DNA of 64,000 nt from the NCBI GenBank assembly GCA_964495555.1, contig CAZBWA010000002.1, forward strand, positions 1 to 64,000, in the 5' to 3' direction. Each line of letters opens with the position of its first letter. The first letter of the stretch is position 1. The DNA is from VGCC01 sp964495555 (GTDB lineage: Bacteria; Actinomycetota; Actinomycetes; S36-B12). The position numbers were made by a program, and so were the translations under genes. The notes under the pieces were generated by a model. That model did no database searches, had not been told where the DNA came from, and worked only from the letters and a program-made list of their open reading frames with translations. This document shows positions 54,688 to 64,000 of this stretch, one piece after another.

Positions 54688-56134
54688 TCCACGTGGCTTC
54701 TTGACGACACCGCGGCAGATGCCGACGCGTCGTCCCGTCGATGTGCGCATCCAGGACTGGCGGGAGGTGTACGAGAACTTCAGTGCGAAGGAGTTGGAGA
54801 AGCAGGCCGGGCGCTGCATGGACTGCGGAATCCCGTTCTGCCACAACGGCTGTCCCCTCGGCAACCTGATTCCGGAGTGGAACGACCTGGTGTACGACCG
54901 TGACTGGGGTCAGGCGATCGAGCGATTGCACGCCACCAACAACTTCCCGGAGTTCACCGGTCGGCTGTGCCCGGCTCCCTGTGAGGCGGCCTGCGTGCTC
55001 GGTATCAACGCTGAGCCCGTGACCATCAAGCAGGTGGAGGTCGCGATCGTCGACCGCGCCTGGGAGTCCGGATGGATCACGCCGCAGCCGCCGGAGAGCC
55101 TGTCCGGTCGCACCGTCGCCGTGATCGGATCGGGGCCTGCCGGCCTCGCCGCGGCGCAGCAGTTGGCGCGAGCAGGTCACACGGTGGCCGTCTACGAGCG
55201 GTCCGACCGCATCGGTGGCCTCCTGCGCTACGGGATCCCAGAGTTCAAGATGGAGAAGCGCCATCTCGACCAGCGCCTGGCGCAGTTGACCGCCGAGGGT
55301 GTGAAATTCCGCCCCAATACCGAGGTCGGAGTGGATATCACCGGCGCGGATCTGCGACGACGCTATGACGCGATCATCGTCGCCGCGGGTGCGACGTCAT
55401 GGCGCGAGTTGGATGTCCCCGGTCGCGATCTCGCCGGGGTCCACCAGGCGATGGAGTACCTGCCGTGGGCTAACCGCGTGCAGGAAGGTGACCTGCCGGA
55501 CTCTCCGATCGACGTGCAGGGCGCGCACGTGGTGATCATCGGCGGTGGTGACACGGGGGCCGACTGCCTCGGCACCGCGCACCGCCAGGGTGCGGCATCG
55601 GTCACGCAACTGGAGATCATGCCTCGTCCACCGGAGGAGCGGCCGGGTTCGCAGCCGTGGCCCACGTACCCGATGGTGTACCGCACGTCGAGTGCCCATG
55701 AGGAGGGTGGCGAGCGGATGTTCAGCGTGTCCACCGAGCGGTTCATCGGCGAGAACGGTCGCGTCACGGCCATGGAACTCGTGGACGTCGAGATGCGCGA
55801 TGGGACCTTCGTCCCCGTCGAGGGTTCGCGTCGACGTATCCCCGCGGACTACGTCTTCCTCGCGATGGGATTCGTGGGTCCCGAGCGGGGTTCCCTGGCC
55901 GAGCAGTTGGGGTTGGAGTTCGACTCCCGCGGCGCGTTGGCGCGCCACGACGACTACTCGACCGATGTCGAGGGTGTCTTCGTCGCGGGCGATGCAGGTC
56001 GCGGTCAATCGCTGATCGTGTGGGCCATCGCCGAGGGGCGTGCTGCGGCGGCCTCGGTCGATCGCTACCTGATGGGGAGCACGAACCTTCCCTCACCGAT
56101 CCGTGCCAGTGCACGACCGGTCACCGTGTCGTGA
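54680..56134 (+). CDS. gltD: Glutamate synthase small subunit
   Basis: 484 residues. The N-terminal iron-sulfur region has cysteine sets CMDCGIPFCHNGCPLG (about residues 48-63) and CPAPCEAACVLG, then FAD binding AVIGSGPAGLAAAQQLARAG, GGLLRYGIPEFKMEK, the NADPH loop VVIIGGGDTGADCLGTA, and the closing GVFVAGDAGRGQSLIVWAIAEGR. It feeds NADPH electrons to GltB. ATG 54680 lies inside the gltB end, with GGGAGG just upstream. Confidence 0.97.
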
Positions 56135-56163
56135 CGCATCCGCGATCTGTAACCGTTTACGGG

Positions 56164-56175
56164 TAGGCTTCGGCT
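56164..56175 (+). promoter_or_regulatory. pyk: Leaderless promoter -10 (TAGGCT) of pyk
   Basis: TAGGCT at 56164-56169 starts exactly 12 nt before ATG 56176; no Shine-Dalgarno lies between. It sits in the 41-bp gap after gltD. Confidence 0.6.
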
Positions 56176-57609
56176 ATGCGGCGCGCGAAGATCGTGGCAA
56201 CGCTGGGCCCGGCGACCGCGACGCTGGAGTCGATCCAGGCCCTCGTCGACGCGGGCATGGACGTCGCCCGGCTCAATCTCTCCCACGGCACGTGGGAGGA
56301 CCATCAGGTCGCCTACGACGCGGTGCGTGAGGCGGCTGATCGCGCGGGGCGCGGTGTCGGGATCCTGGTCGACCTGCAGGGGCCCAAGATCCGTCTCGGG
56401 CGATTCGCCTCCGGCCCGGTGCTGCTGGAGCAGGGTGCCGAGTTCATCGTGACCACCGAGGACGTTCCCGGAGACGCGCACATGGTGTCCACCACCTACC
56501 TCGGTCTGCCCGACGACGTCCGACCCGGGGATCGCGTCCTCGTGGACGACGGTCGCATCGAACTCGAGGTCGTCGGAGTCGACGGTCCCCGCGTGATCAC
56601 GCGCGTTCTCGAAGGTGGACGCGTCTCTGATCACAAGGGCTTCAACCTGCCGGGGGCCGCGATGAGCGTCCCGGCACTGTCGGAGAAGGATCGCGAGGAT
56701 TTGCGCTGGGCGCTGCGGACGGGCGCAGACATGGTGGCGTTGTCGTTCGTGCGCAGCTCCGCGGACATCGACGAGGCGCGAGCCATCATGGAGCAGGAGG
56801 GGGTCCGCCTGCCGATCCTGGCGAAGGTCGAGAAGCCCCAGGCCGTGGAGAACCTGAAGGAGATCATCGACACCTTCGACGGCGTGATGGTGGCACGCGG
56901 CGATCTCGGCGTCGAGCTGCCGCTCGAGCAGGTGCCCCTAGTGCAGAAGCGCGCGGTGCAGATGTGCCGTGAGGCGGGCAAGCCGGTCATCGTGGCCACG
57001 CAGATGCTCGACTCGATGGTGTCCGCCAACCGACCCACACGCGCCGAGGTCAGCGACGTGGCCAACGCGGTACTCGACGGGGCGGATGCCCTCATGCTCT
57101 CCGGTGAAACGAGCGTCGGCCAGCATCCGGCGATGGTCGTGGAGACCATGGCACGCATCATCGAACACGTGGAGAAGGAGGCGCTCGACGAGCTGCCCAC
57201 CCTCCCCGATCTCGAGCACGTGTCCACCGCACGCGCTTTGACCCACGCTGCCGTCAACGTCGCGCGGGACATCCAGGCCACGCACCTCATCGCCTTCACC
57301 GAGACCGGGCGATCCGCGCGGCTGATCGCGCGCTGGCGGTGTCATACGAAACTGCTCGCCTTCACCCCGGATCCCCGGGTGCGCAGCCAACTCGCGCTGG
57401 TCTGGGGTGTGGAGACCTTCCTCGTCCCACAGGTTGCGCATACCGACGACATGGTGCGCCAGGTGGATAAGGCCCTGCTGGAGATCGGCCGTGCCACCGT
57501 GGGTGAGCGCGTGGTCATCGTGGCCGGTGTGCCGCCTGGTGTTCCCGGGACCACCAATGGCATGCGTGTGCACAAGATGGGGAGTGGCGGTACTCCCAGC
57601 GGCGTGTGA
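56176..57609 (+). CDS. pyk: Pyruvate kinase
   Basis: 477 residues. RRAKIVATLGPATAT opens the barrel; DVARLNLSHGTWEDHQ, DLQGPKIRLGRF, LSEKDREDLRWAL, AKVEKPQAVENL with catalytic Lys and metal ligands, MVARGDLGVELPLEQVP, and the signature ATQMLDSMVSANRPTRAEVSDVANAVLDG region follow, with a C-terminal regulatory domain. It makes pyruvate and ATP from phosphoenolpyruvate. Its own leaderless promoter separates it from gltBD. Confidence 0.97.
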   Translation: MRRAKIVATLGPATATLESIQALVDAGMDVARLNLSHGTWEDHQVAYDAVREAADRAGRGVGILVDLQGPKIRLGRFASGPVLLEQGAEFIVTTEDVPGDAHMVSTTYLGLPDDVRPGDRVLVDDGRIELEVVGVDGPRVITRVLEGGRVSDHKGFNLPGAAMSVPALSEKDREDLRWALRTGADMVALSFVRSSADIDEARAIMEQEGVRLPILAKVEKPQAVENLKEIIDTFDGVMVARGDLGVELPLEQVPLVQKRAVQMCREAGKPVIVATQMLDSMVSANRPTRAEVSDVANAVLDGADALMLSGETSVGQHPAMVVETMARIIEHVEKEALDELPTLPDLEHVSTARALTHAAVNVARDIQATHLIAFTETGRSARLIARWRCHTKLLAFTPDPRVRSQLALVWGVETFLVPQVAHTDDMVRQVDKALLEIGRATVGERVVIVAGVPPGVPGTTNGMRVHKMGSGGTPSGV

Positions 57610-57614
57610 TCACC

Positions 57615-57620
57615 TAGGCT
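57615..57620 (+). promoter_or_regulatory. pyrR: Promoter -10 (TAGGCT) of the pyr operon
   Basis: TAGGCT lies 6 nt after the pyk stop and predicts a start near 57627, giving a 48-nt leader that carries the PyrR-binding loop and the ribosome site. A -35 is not evident. Confidence 0.55.
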
Positions 57621-57644
57621 CCACCCCGACCGACAACCTTTAAG

Positions 57645-57670
57645 CCCGTCCCGTGAGGCGGGGAAGGGAG
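57645..57670 (+). promoter_or_regulatory. pyrR: PyrR-binding loop overlapping the pyrR ribosome site region
   Basis: The RNA consensus UCCNGNGAGG is matched exactly at 57649-57658, enclosed by CCCG (57645-57648) pairing with CGGG (57659-57662). AAGGGAG, the ribosome site, follows at 57664-57670, 5 nt before GTG 57675. There is no room for an attenuator, so PyrR bound with UMP should block translation, as described for mycobacterial pyr leaders. Confidence 0.8.
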
Positions 57671-57674
57671 TCCC

Positions 57675-58214
57675 GTGGACTCTGCGCGCACCGTCCTCGA
57701 TGACGGTGACATCTCCCGGGCCATCCGTCGCATCGCGCACGAGATCGTCGAATCCGCCAAGGGCTCCGAATCCCTCGTTCTCCTGGGTATCCCCACGCGC
57801 GGCGCATTCCTCGCGCGACGGATCGCCGACGCCATCGCCGGAATCGACGCGGCCGTCCCCTGCGGTGCACTCGACATCACCCTGTACCGCGACGACCTGC
57901 GACTGCGCGCCGTGCGACCCCTCGAACCCACCTCGATCCCGCCGGAGGGGATCGATGGCCGGATCGTGGTCCTCGTGGACGACGTCCTCTACTCCGGGCG
58001 CACCGTGCGCGCCGCCCTCGACGCCCTCAATGACATCGGCCGGCCGGCCGCAGTCCGCCTCGCGGTCCTGGTCGACCGGGGGCACCGCGAACTGCCCATC
58101 CGTCCGGACTACGTCGGCAAGAACCTTCCCACGGCGGCGCAGGAGTCGGTGGCCGTGCGCCTCGCCGAGGTGGACGGTCGCGACGCCGTCGAGTTGGTGG
58201 AGGTGGGCGTATGA
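57675..58214 (+). CDS. pyrR: Pyrimidine operon regulator/uracil phosphoribosyltransferase PyrR
   Basis: 179 residues, type I PRTase fold. GIPTRGAFLARRI and the PRPP loop VVLVDDVLYSGRTVRAAL (about residues 96-113) are plain, with LVDRGHRELPIRPDYVGKNLPT for RNA and nucleotide contacts. It senses UMP/PRPP and binds the leader loop just upstream; enzyme activity as uracil PRTase is usual. GTG start after AAGGGAG. ATGA overlap with pyrB. Confidence 0.96.
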   Translation: MDSARTVLDDGDISRAIRRIAHEIVESAKGSESLVLLGIPTRGAFLARRIADAIAGIDAAVPCGALDITLYRDDLRLRAVRPLEPTSIPPEGIDGRIVVLVDDVLYSGRTVRAALDALNDIGRPAAVRLAVLVDRGHRELPIRPDYVGKNLPTAAQESVAVRLAEVDGRDAVELVEVGV

Positions 58215-59152
58215 GACACCTCCTGTCGGCGGGTGAACTCGATCGCGACCAGGCGGTCCTCATCCTCGATACGGCGGCCGAACTCGGCGCCGTGACTGAT
58301 CGCTCGATCAAGAAGTTGCCCACGCTGCGGGGGCGCACCGTCGTCAACCTTTTCTATGAGGACTCGACCCGTACGCGCATCTCCTTCGAAGCCGCTGCCA
58401 AGCGTCTCTCGGCGGATGTCTTGAACTTCTCCGCGAAGGGGTCGTCGGTGTCCAAGGGGGAGAGCCTCAAGGACACGGCGCTCACCCTGCAGGCGATGGG
58501 CGCTGACGCGGTGGTGCTGCGGCATCACGCCTCCGGTGCGGCCCACCGACTCGCGCATGCCGGATGGATCGATGCGCGCGTGATCAACGCCGGCGACGGG
58601 ACGCACGAGCACCCGACCCAGGCGCTGCTGGATGCCTTCACCATCCGGCACCATCTCGCTGCGGGAGGCGGAGACCTGTCCGGACTGTCCGTGGCGATCG
58701 TCGGGGACATCCTCCATAGCCGCGTGGCGCGCTCCAATGTCCTGCTGCTCACCACGTTGGGCGCCCGCGTGACGCTTGTCGCGCCACCGACCTTGATCCC
58801 CGTCGGCGTCGAGCAGTGGCCGTGCGACGTGTCCTATGACCTCGATGCCGTCCTCGGATCGATGGACGCGATCATGATGCTGCGCGTGCAGTCCGAGCGG
58901 ATGCACGCGGCGTACTTCCCCTCCGCGCTGGAGTACTCGCGTCTCTACGGACTCGACGCTGCGCGCATGACCCGATTGCCCGAGCACGCGATCGTGCTGC
59001 ACCCGGGCCCGATGAACCGTGGGATGGAGATCTCCGCCGACGTGGCGGACTCACCGCGTGCGGTGATGGTGGAGCAGGTGACCAACGGGGTCAACGTCCG
59101 GATGGCCGTCCTATACCTCCTCCTCGCCGGTGACGGGAAGGACGGCACATGA
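58211..59152 (+). CDS. pyrB: Aspartate carbamoyltransferase catalytic subunit
   Basis: 313 residues. The carbamoyl-phosphate loop reads FYEDSTRTRISFE (about residues 50-62), then SSVSKGESLKDTALTL, GDGTHEHPTQALLDAF, VGDILHSRVARSN, and HPGPMNRGMEI with the aspartate-site residues. No regulatory chain gene (pyrI) is nearby. Second step of pyrimidine synthesis. ATGA coupling on both sides. Confidence 0.97.
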   Translation: MRHLLSAGELDRDQAVLILDTAAELGAVTDRSIKKLPTLRGRTVVNLFYEDSTRTRISFEAAAKRLSADVLNFSAKGSSVSKGESLKDTALTLQAMGADAVVLRHHASGAAHRLAHAGWIDARVINAGDGTHEHPTQALLDAFTIRHHLAAGGGDLSGLSVAIVGDILHSRVARSNVLLLTTLGARVTLVAPPTLIPVGVEQWPCDVSYDLDAVLGSMDAIMMLRVQSERMHAAYFPSALEYSRLYGLDAARMTRLPEHAIVLHPGPMNRGMEISADVADSPRAVMVEQVTNGVNVRMAVLYLLLAGDGKDGT

Positions 59153-60432
59153 GCGTCGTGCTGCGCGGAGTGCGCCCCTATGGCGAGGATCCCGTCGATC
59201 TCGTTCTCGATGAGGGGCGCATCGCCGACAGGTGCGCACCGGGACGAGGAGTGGGCGATGACATCGTCGACTGCGACGGCCTGATCGCCCTGCCCGGCTT
59301 CGTCGACCTGCATACCCATCTGCGCGAGCCCGGTCGTGAGGACGCCGAGACGATCGAGTCGGGATCGCGCGCCGCTGCCCTCGGCGGCTTCACCTGCGTC
59401 CACGCCATGGCGAACACGTCGCCCGTCGCAGACACCGCCGGTGTCGTCGAACAGGTATGGCGCCTCGGACAGCGGTGCGGCCTCGTGGACGTGCGGCCGG
59501 TGGGCGCCGTGACCGTCGGTCTTGCAGGTACCCATCTGTCCGAGATCGGTGCCATGGCCCATTCGGCCGCCGCGGTGCGCGTTTTCAGCGACGACGGCAA
59601 GTGCGTGCACGATCCACTGCTCATGCGCCGAGCGCTGGAATACGTGAAGACCTTCGACGGCGTCATCGCCCAGCATGCACAGGACCCGCGCCTCACTGAA
59701 GACGCGCAGATGAATGAGGGTGCACTGTCCAGCCGACTCGGACTCGCCGGCTGGCCCGCCGTAGCCGAGGAGGCGATCATCGCCCGTGACGTGCTCCTCG
59801 CCGAGCACGTGGGCTCGCGACTCCACGTGTGCCACGTGTCCACCGCCGGATCGGTGGAGGTGCTGCGCTGGGCCCGACGCCGCGGGGTCGCGGTCACCGC
59901 GGAGGTCACCCCGCACCACCTGCTGCTGACCGAGGAACTCGTCGCCGGATACGACCCCGTGTACAAGGTCAATCCGCCGCTGCGCGCGCGCGAGGACGTC
60001 GAGGCCCTGCGAGCCGCGGTCGCCGACGGCACCATCGACGTGATCGCCACGGACCACGCACCCCACCCGCGCGAGGACAAGGATTGCGAGTGGGCCGCGG
60101 CCGCCATGGGGATGCTCGGACTCCAGACAGCCTTCGGCGTCGTGGTCGAGACCCTGGTGGCACCGGGTGCCTTGACGCTGCGCGATGTCGCCGAGCGGAT
60201 GTCTATGGCCCCGGCCCGGATTGGGCGCGTCGCCGGCCAAGGAGAGGATCTGGTCGTGGGCGCGTCGGGCAATGTCACCGTTGTGGACACCACGTCGCGC
60301 ACGGAGGTCCGGGCGTCCGCGCTCGCGTCGAAGAGCAGCAACTCCCCGTACGTCGGGATGACGCTGCCCGGTCGTGTCTGGCACGTCGCCCATGCCGGAC
60401 GGCTCACCGTCCGTGCGGGGGAGCTCACATGA
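59149..60432 (+). CDS. pyrC: Dihydroorotase
   Basis: 427 residues, type I dihydroorotase. GFVDLHTHLREPGREDAETI carries the first zinc His pair; QHAQDPRLTE, HVCHVSTAGSVE, and TDHAPHPREDK give the other ligands and catalytic Asp; the C-terminal beta domain ends with GRVWHVAHAGRLTVRAGEL. Closes carbamoyl aspartate to dihydroorotate. ATGA overlaps pyrB and carA. Confidence 0.97.
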   Translation: MSVVLRGVRPYGEDPVDLVLDEGRIADRCAPGRGVGDDIVDCDGLIALPGFVDLHTHLREPGREDAETIESGSRAAALGGFTCVHAMANTSPVADTAGVVEQVWRLGQRCGLVDVRPVGAVTVGLAGTHLSEIGAMAHSAAAVRVFSDDGKCVHDPLLMRRALEYVKTFDGVIAQHAQDPRLTEDAQMNEGALSSRLGLAGWPAVAEEAIIARDVLLAEHVGSRLHVCHVSTAGSVEVLRWARRRGVAVTAEVTPHHLLLTEELVAGYDPVYKVNPPLRAREDVEALRAAVADGTIDVIATDHAPHPREDKDCEWAAAAMGMLGLQTAFGVVVETLVAPGALTLRDVAERMSMAPARIGRVAGQGEDLVVGASGNVTVVDTTSRTEVRASALASKSSNSPYVGMTLPGRVWHVAHAGRLTVRAGELT

Positions 60433-61568
60433 CCGATCGCCAACCGGCCGTGCTCGTGCTCGAGGACGGGCGTGTGATGCATGGCTCCTCCTACGGGGCC
60501 ACCGGAGTCGCCTTCGGCGAGGCCGTGTTCAACACGGGCATGACGGGGTACCAGGAGACGCTGACCGACCCGTCCTATCACCGGCAGATCGTGGTGATGA
60601 CCGCGCCACACATCGGCAACACGGGCGTCAACCCGGAGGACCCGGAGTCCTCGCGCATCTGGGTGGCCGGGTACGTGGTGCGCGACCCGTCACCGATCGT
60701 GTCGAACTGGCGCGCTCGCGGATCGCTGGAGGATCAACTCCGCGACCAGGGGATCGTCGGCATCTGCGAGGTGGACACGCGTGCCCTGACCCGGCACCTG
60801 CGCGACCGCGGTGCCATGCGCATGGGGATCTTCAGTGGCGACGCCGCGGCGCGGCCGCACGGAGAACTGCTCGCGCGGGTGCAGGAGAGCCCCGGGATGC
60901 TCGGAGCGGACCTCACGGGGGACGTCACCACGCACGAGCCCTACGTCGTGGCGGCCATCGGCGAGGAGCGCTTCCGCGTCGTCGCGGTGGACCTTGGGAT
61001 CAAGGCGATGACCCCGCACCGCATGGCCGAGCGCGGGATCACCGTGCACGTCGTTCCGGCCACCTGGTCCTGGGAGCAGATCGCCGCACTGGCCCCGGAC
61101 GGGGTCTTCTTCTCGAACGGCCCCGGGGATCCGGCCTCGGCACGCCATGCGGTCGCGGTGATGCAGGGCGCACTGTCCGCCCGGATTCCCGTCTTCGGTA
61201 TCTGCTTCGGCAATCAGATCCTGGGCCGCGCCCTGGGGCTGGACACCTACAAGCTGCGCTTCGGTCACCGCGGGATCAATCAACCTGTGATGGACCGCTC
61301 CACCGGGAAGGTCGAGGTCACCGCGCACAATCATGGTTTCGCAGTCGATGCGCCGCGTGAAGGAACCTTCGATACGCCCTTCGGACGTGCGCGGGTCTCC
61401 CACGTGTGCCTGAACGACGACGTGGTCGAAGGGCTGGAATGCCTCGAGGTCCCCGCGTTCAGCGTGCAGTACCACCCGGAAGCAGCGGCGGGTCCGCATG
61501 ACGCGGCGTACCTCTTCGATCGATTCGTCGACCTCATGTCCGTGCGGGGTGCCCATGCCCAGGCGTGA
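60429..61568 (+). CDS. carA: Carbamoyl phosphate synthase small chain
   Basis: 379 residues. The N-terminal CarA domain has GEAVFNTGMTGYQETLTDPSY and GICEVDTRALTRHLRDRGAM; the class I glutaminase has the nucleophile Cys in FGICFGNQILGRALG, TAHNHGFAVD and VQYHPEAAAGPHD. It frees ammonia for CarB. Its last 14 nt overlap carB. Confidence 0.97.
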   Translation: MTDRQPAVLVLEDGRVMHGSSYGATGVAFGEAVFNTGMTGYQETLTDPSYHRQIVVMTAPHIGNTGVNPEDPESSRIWVAGYVVRDPSPIVSNWRARGSLEDQLRDQGIVGICEVDTRALTRHLRDRGAMRMGIFSGDAAARPHGELLARVQESPGMLGADLTGDVTTHEPYVVAAIGEERFRVVAVDLGIKAMTPHRMAERGITVHVVPATWSWEQIAALAPDGVFFSNGPGDPASARHAVAVMQGALSARIPVFGICFGNQILGRALGLDTYKLRFGHRGINQPVMDRSTGKVEVTAHNHGFAVDAPREGTFDTPFGRARVSHVCLNDDVVEGLECLEVPAFSVQYHPEAAAGPHDAAYLFDRFVDLMSVRGAHAQA

Positions 61569-64000
61569 GGACATCCGCACCGTCATGGTGATCGGTTCGG
61601 GCCCCATCGTCATCGGGCAGGCGTGCGAATTCGACTACTCGGGCACCCAGGCGTGCAGGGTGCTGCGGGCAGAGGGCCTGCGCGTGGTCCTGGTGAACTC
61701 CAACCCGGCGACGATCATGACCGATCCGGAGTTCGCCGATGCGACGTACGTCGAGCCCATCACCCCCGACTACGTCGAACGCATCATCGCCAAGGAGCGA
61801 CCCGATGCTCTGCTGGCGACCCTGGGAGGTCAGACCGCGCTCAATACCGCCATGGCGCTGCACCGCGCGGGCGTGCTGGAGCGCTACGGGGTGGAGCTGA
61901 TCGGCGCGGATGTCGAGGCAATCGAGCGGGGGGAGAACCGGGAGCGGTTCAAGGCCATCGTCGAGTCGATCGGCGCCGAGAGCGCGCGCTCGGCGATCTG
62001 CCATTCGATGGAGGAATGCCTCAACGCCGTGGTGGACCTCGGCTACCCGGTGGTGGTCCGACCCTCCTTCACCATGGGGGGCGCGGGATCGGGGATCGCC
62101 TACGACGAGGCGGACCTGCGGCGCATCGCGGGTGCCGGCCTCCAGGCGAGTCCCACCACCGAGGTGCTGCTCGAGGAATCCATCATCGGGTGGAAGGAGT
62201 ACGAGCTGGAGTTGATGCGCGACCACAAGGACAACGTGGTCGTGATCTGCTCCATCGAGAACCTCGACCCCATGGGCGTGCACACCGGGGACTCGATCAC
62301 CGTCGCTCCGGCGCTCACCCTGACCGATCGCGAGTACCAGCACATGCGCGACGTCGGGATCGCGATCATCCGTGCGGTGGGCGTGGACACGGGTGGCTGC
62401 AATATCCAGTTCGCGATCAACCCGCTCGACGGTCGCATGATCGTGATCGAGATGAACCCCCGCGTATCGCGTTCCTCCGCCCTCGCCTCGAAGGCCACCG
62501 GGTTCCCCATCGCCAAGATCGCGGCCCGACTGGCCATCGGATACTCCCTCGACGAGATCCCCAACGACATCACCCGCAAGACACCCGCCTCGTTCGAGCC
62601 GACGCTGGACTACATCGTGGTGAAGGTTCCGCGTTTCGCGTTCGAGAAGTTCCCGGGTGCTGACACAACTCTCACCACCACGATGAAGAGCGTCGGCGAG
62701 GCGATGGCCATCGGGCGCTCCTTCCCCGAGGCGTTACAGAAGGCGTTGCGCTCACTCGAGAACCGCAGCGCGGTCTTCGCGTGGCCGGCGTCTCGAGTCG
62801 AGATCGACGTCGCGGATGCGCTCGTGCGCATGCGGCGACCGCACGATGGCCGGCTCTCCTTGGTGCAGCAGGCGCTGTGGGCCGGCGCGGGCATCGACGC
62901 CGTCCACGAGGCGACGCGGATCGATCCGTGGTTCCTCGAGCAGATCGTGCGCATCAACGACGAGGCCGACCGGATCCGCTCCGCTCCGAGCCTCGACGCA
63001 CCCCTCCTGCGCTCCGCCAAGCGAATGGGGTTCTCCGACGCACAGATCGGACTCCTCCGCGCCCTCTCGGAGCATGAGGTGCGCGAGCTTCGCCATGCCC
63101 TCGGAGTCCGCCCGGTCTACAAGACCGTGGACACCTGCGCGGCGGAGTTCGAGGCACACACCCCCTACCACTACTCCTGCTACGACGAGGAGAACGAGGC
63201 CCTGCCCGCGGATCGACCCAAGGTGATCATCCTGGGCTCGGGACCCAATCGCATCGGGCAAGGCATCGAGTTCGACTACTCGTGTGTGCACGCTGCTCTC
63301 ACGTTGAAGGACGCCGGGTTCGAGACGATCATGGTGAACTGCAACCCCGAGACCGTCTCCACCGACTACGACACCTCCGATCGCCTCTACTTCGAGCCGC
63401 TCACGCTGGAAGACGTACTCGAGATCGTCCATCTCGAACAGGGTGCGGGGCAGTTGGCCGGCGTGGTGGTGCAGCTCGGCGGGCAGACGCCCCTGGGTCT
63501 GGCCCAGGCGCTGGAGGACGCGGGAGTCCCCATCGTCGGCACCCCGCCGCGCGCGATCCACCTCGCCGAGGAACGTGGCGCATTCGGTGCCGTGCTGGCC
63601 GAAGCGGGCCTGCCGGCGCCTGCGCACGGGACGGCACGATCGTTCGAGGAGGCGCGTGGCATCGCCGACCGGGTGGGCTACCCGGTTCTGGTCCGGCCCA
63701 GTTACGTGCTGGGTGGGCGCGGGATGGAGATCGTCTACGACGAGTCGATGCTCGCCAGTTACCTGGAGCGCGCGACCACGGTCAATCCGGACCATCCCGT
63801 CCTGGTCGACAGGTTCCTCGACGACGCGGTCGAGATCGACGTGGATGCCCTCTATGACGGCCACGACCTGTATCTGGCCGGTGTCATGGAGCACATCGAG
63901 GAGGCGGGCATCCATTCGGGTGACTCGGCGTGCGCGCTGCCGCCCATCACGCTCGACGCCGCCGAGATCGCACGCATCCGCGAGTCCACGCGCGCCATCG
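61555..64000 (+). CDS. carB: Carbamoyl phosphate synthase large chain (3' partial)
   Basis: At least 815 codons are visible before the window ends; the full protein is about 1,100 residues. PRREDIRTVMVIGSGPIVIGQACEFDYSGTQ opens the first ATP-grasp half; NSNPATIMTDP, GGQTALNTA, RPSFTMGGAGSGI, and IEMNPRVSRSSALASKATG follow; the oligomerisation region is at about 400-545; the second half begins KVIILGSGPNRIGQGIEFDYS with RPSYVLGGRGMEIVYD. ATG 61555 is used, with GCGGGG just upstream, inside the carA end. The allosteric domain lies off the right edge. Confidence 0.96.
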   Translation, partial: MPRREDIRTVMVIGSGPIVIGQACEFDYSGTQACRVLRAEGLRVVLVNSNPATIMTDPEFADATYVEPITPDYVERIIAKERPDALLATLGGQTALNTAMALHRAGVLERYGVELIGADVEAIERGENRERFKAIVESIGAESARSAICHSMEECLNAVVDLGYPVVVRPSFTMGGAGSGIAYDEADLRRIAGAGLQASPTTEVLLEESIIGWKEYELELMRDHKDNVVVICSIENLDPMGVHTGDSITVAPALTLTDREYQHMRDVGIAIIRAVGVDTGGCNIQFAINPLDGRMIVIEMNPRVSRSSALASKATGFPIAKIAARLAIGYSLDEIPNDITRKTPASFEPTLDYIVVKVPRFAFEKFPGADTTLTTTMKSVGEAMAIGRSFPEALQKALRSLENRSAVFAWPASRVEIDVADALVRMRRPHDGRLSLVQQALWAGAGIDAVHEATRIDPWFLEQIVRINDEADRIRSAPSLDAPLLRSAKRMGFSDAQIGLLRALSEHEVRELRHALGVRPVYKTVDTCAAEFEAHTPYHYSCYDEENEALPADRPKVIILGSGPNRIGQGIEFDYSCVHAALTLKDAGFETIMVNCNPETVSTDYDTSDRLYFEPLTLEDVLEIVHLEQGAGQLAGVVVQLGGQTPLGLAQALEDAGVPIVGTPPRAIHLAEERGAFGAVLAEAGLPAPAHGTARSFEEARGIADRVGYPVLVRPSYVLGGRGMEIVYDESMLASYLERATTVNPDHPVLVDRFLDDAVEIDVDALYDGHDLYLAGVMEHIEEAGIHSGDSACALPPITLDAAEIARIRESTRAI

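Overview
This 64 kb window is GC-rich chromosomal DNA from a free-living actinobacterium. The evidence is the complete actinobacterial dcw cluster with sepF, yggT and divIVA; a PriA-type HisA/TrpF protein; the his-trp-gltBD-pyk order; a TraR/DksA protein with a Lys/Ala-rich tail; and many GTG starts. MurE carries a DNPR motif, so the peptidoglycan is probably of the meso-diaminopimelate type. Coding density is extreme. At least 20 gene junctions are 4-nt ATGA/GTGA overlaps, the longest non-coding gap is about 210 bp (ftsQ-ftsZ), and convergent genes abut or overlap. I saw no insertion sequence, prophage, CRISPR array, tRNA or rRNA. A compact actinomycete, perhaps from an aquatic lineage, fits; the genus cannot be read from the sequence alone.

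Layout. 1-7.0 kb: a DUF3040 membrane protein (cut by the left edge), a MaoC-fold hydratase, a secreted or anchored lipase, an RDD-family membrane protein with a repeat-rich partner, a HelD/HelR-like RNA polymerase-associated ATPase, a DUF3293 protein and a DUF3048 lipoprotein. 7.0-25.0 kb: the dcw cluster, led by a four-box MraZ operator array overlapping a good promoter: mraZ, a 42-residue membrane peptide, rsmH, ftsL, ftsI, murE, murF, mraY, murD, ftsW, murG, murC, ftsQ, ftsZ, pgeF, yggS, sepF, yggT and a short divIVA. 25.0-36.1 kb: ileS on the minus strand, then dksA-like, lspA, rluD, dnaE, a glutathione peroxidase and a membrane protein, facing a minus-strand LON-domain/ybaK pair. 36.1-43.3 kb: hisD-C-B-H-priA-F-I flowing directly into trpE. 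43.3-49.2 kb: Trp-associated membrane proteins, an inserted two-component system, a DUF2752 protein and trpC-B-A. 49.2-57.6 kb: a thioredoxin-fold protein, glutamate synthase gltB/gltD and pyruvate kinase. 57.6-64 kb: pyrR-pyrB-pyrC-carA-carB (carB runs off the right edge), with a PyrR-binding loop in the leader.

How it fits together: the dcw block makes lipid II precursors and the septal machinery. The his, trp, glt and pyr blocks form one amino-acid/nucleotide biosynthesis archipelago linked by glutamine, PRPP and PriA, which should supply the TrpF step missing from the trp genes.

The strongest unannotated signal is a promoter grammar. At about a dozen transcription-unit heads on both strands, a TANNNT (or NANNNT) hexamer starts exactly 12-13 nt before an ATG/GTG that lacks a Shine-Dalgarno sequence. 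This predicts leaderless mRNAs, corrects the lipase start, and reveals divergent leaderless promoters packed into the 23 bp between the LON gene and hisD. Other points worth checking are a pseudoknot-like structure in the gltB leader, a possible 13-codon leaderless uORF coupled to dnaE, the flipped ileS without a T-box, and the 42-residue peptide between mraZ and rsmH. All functional calls come from reading translated motifs; no database search was run.
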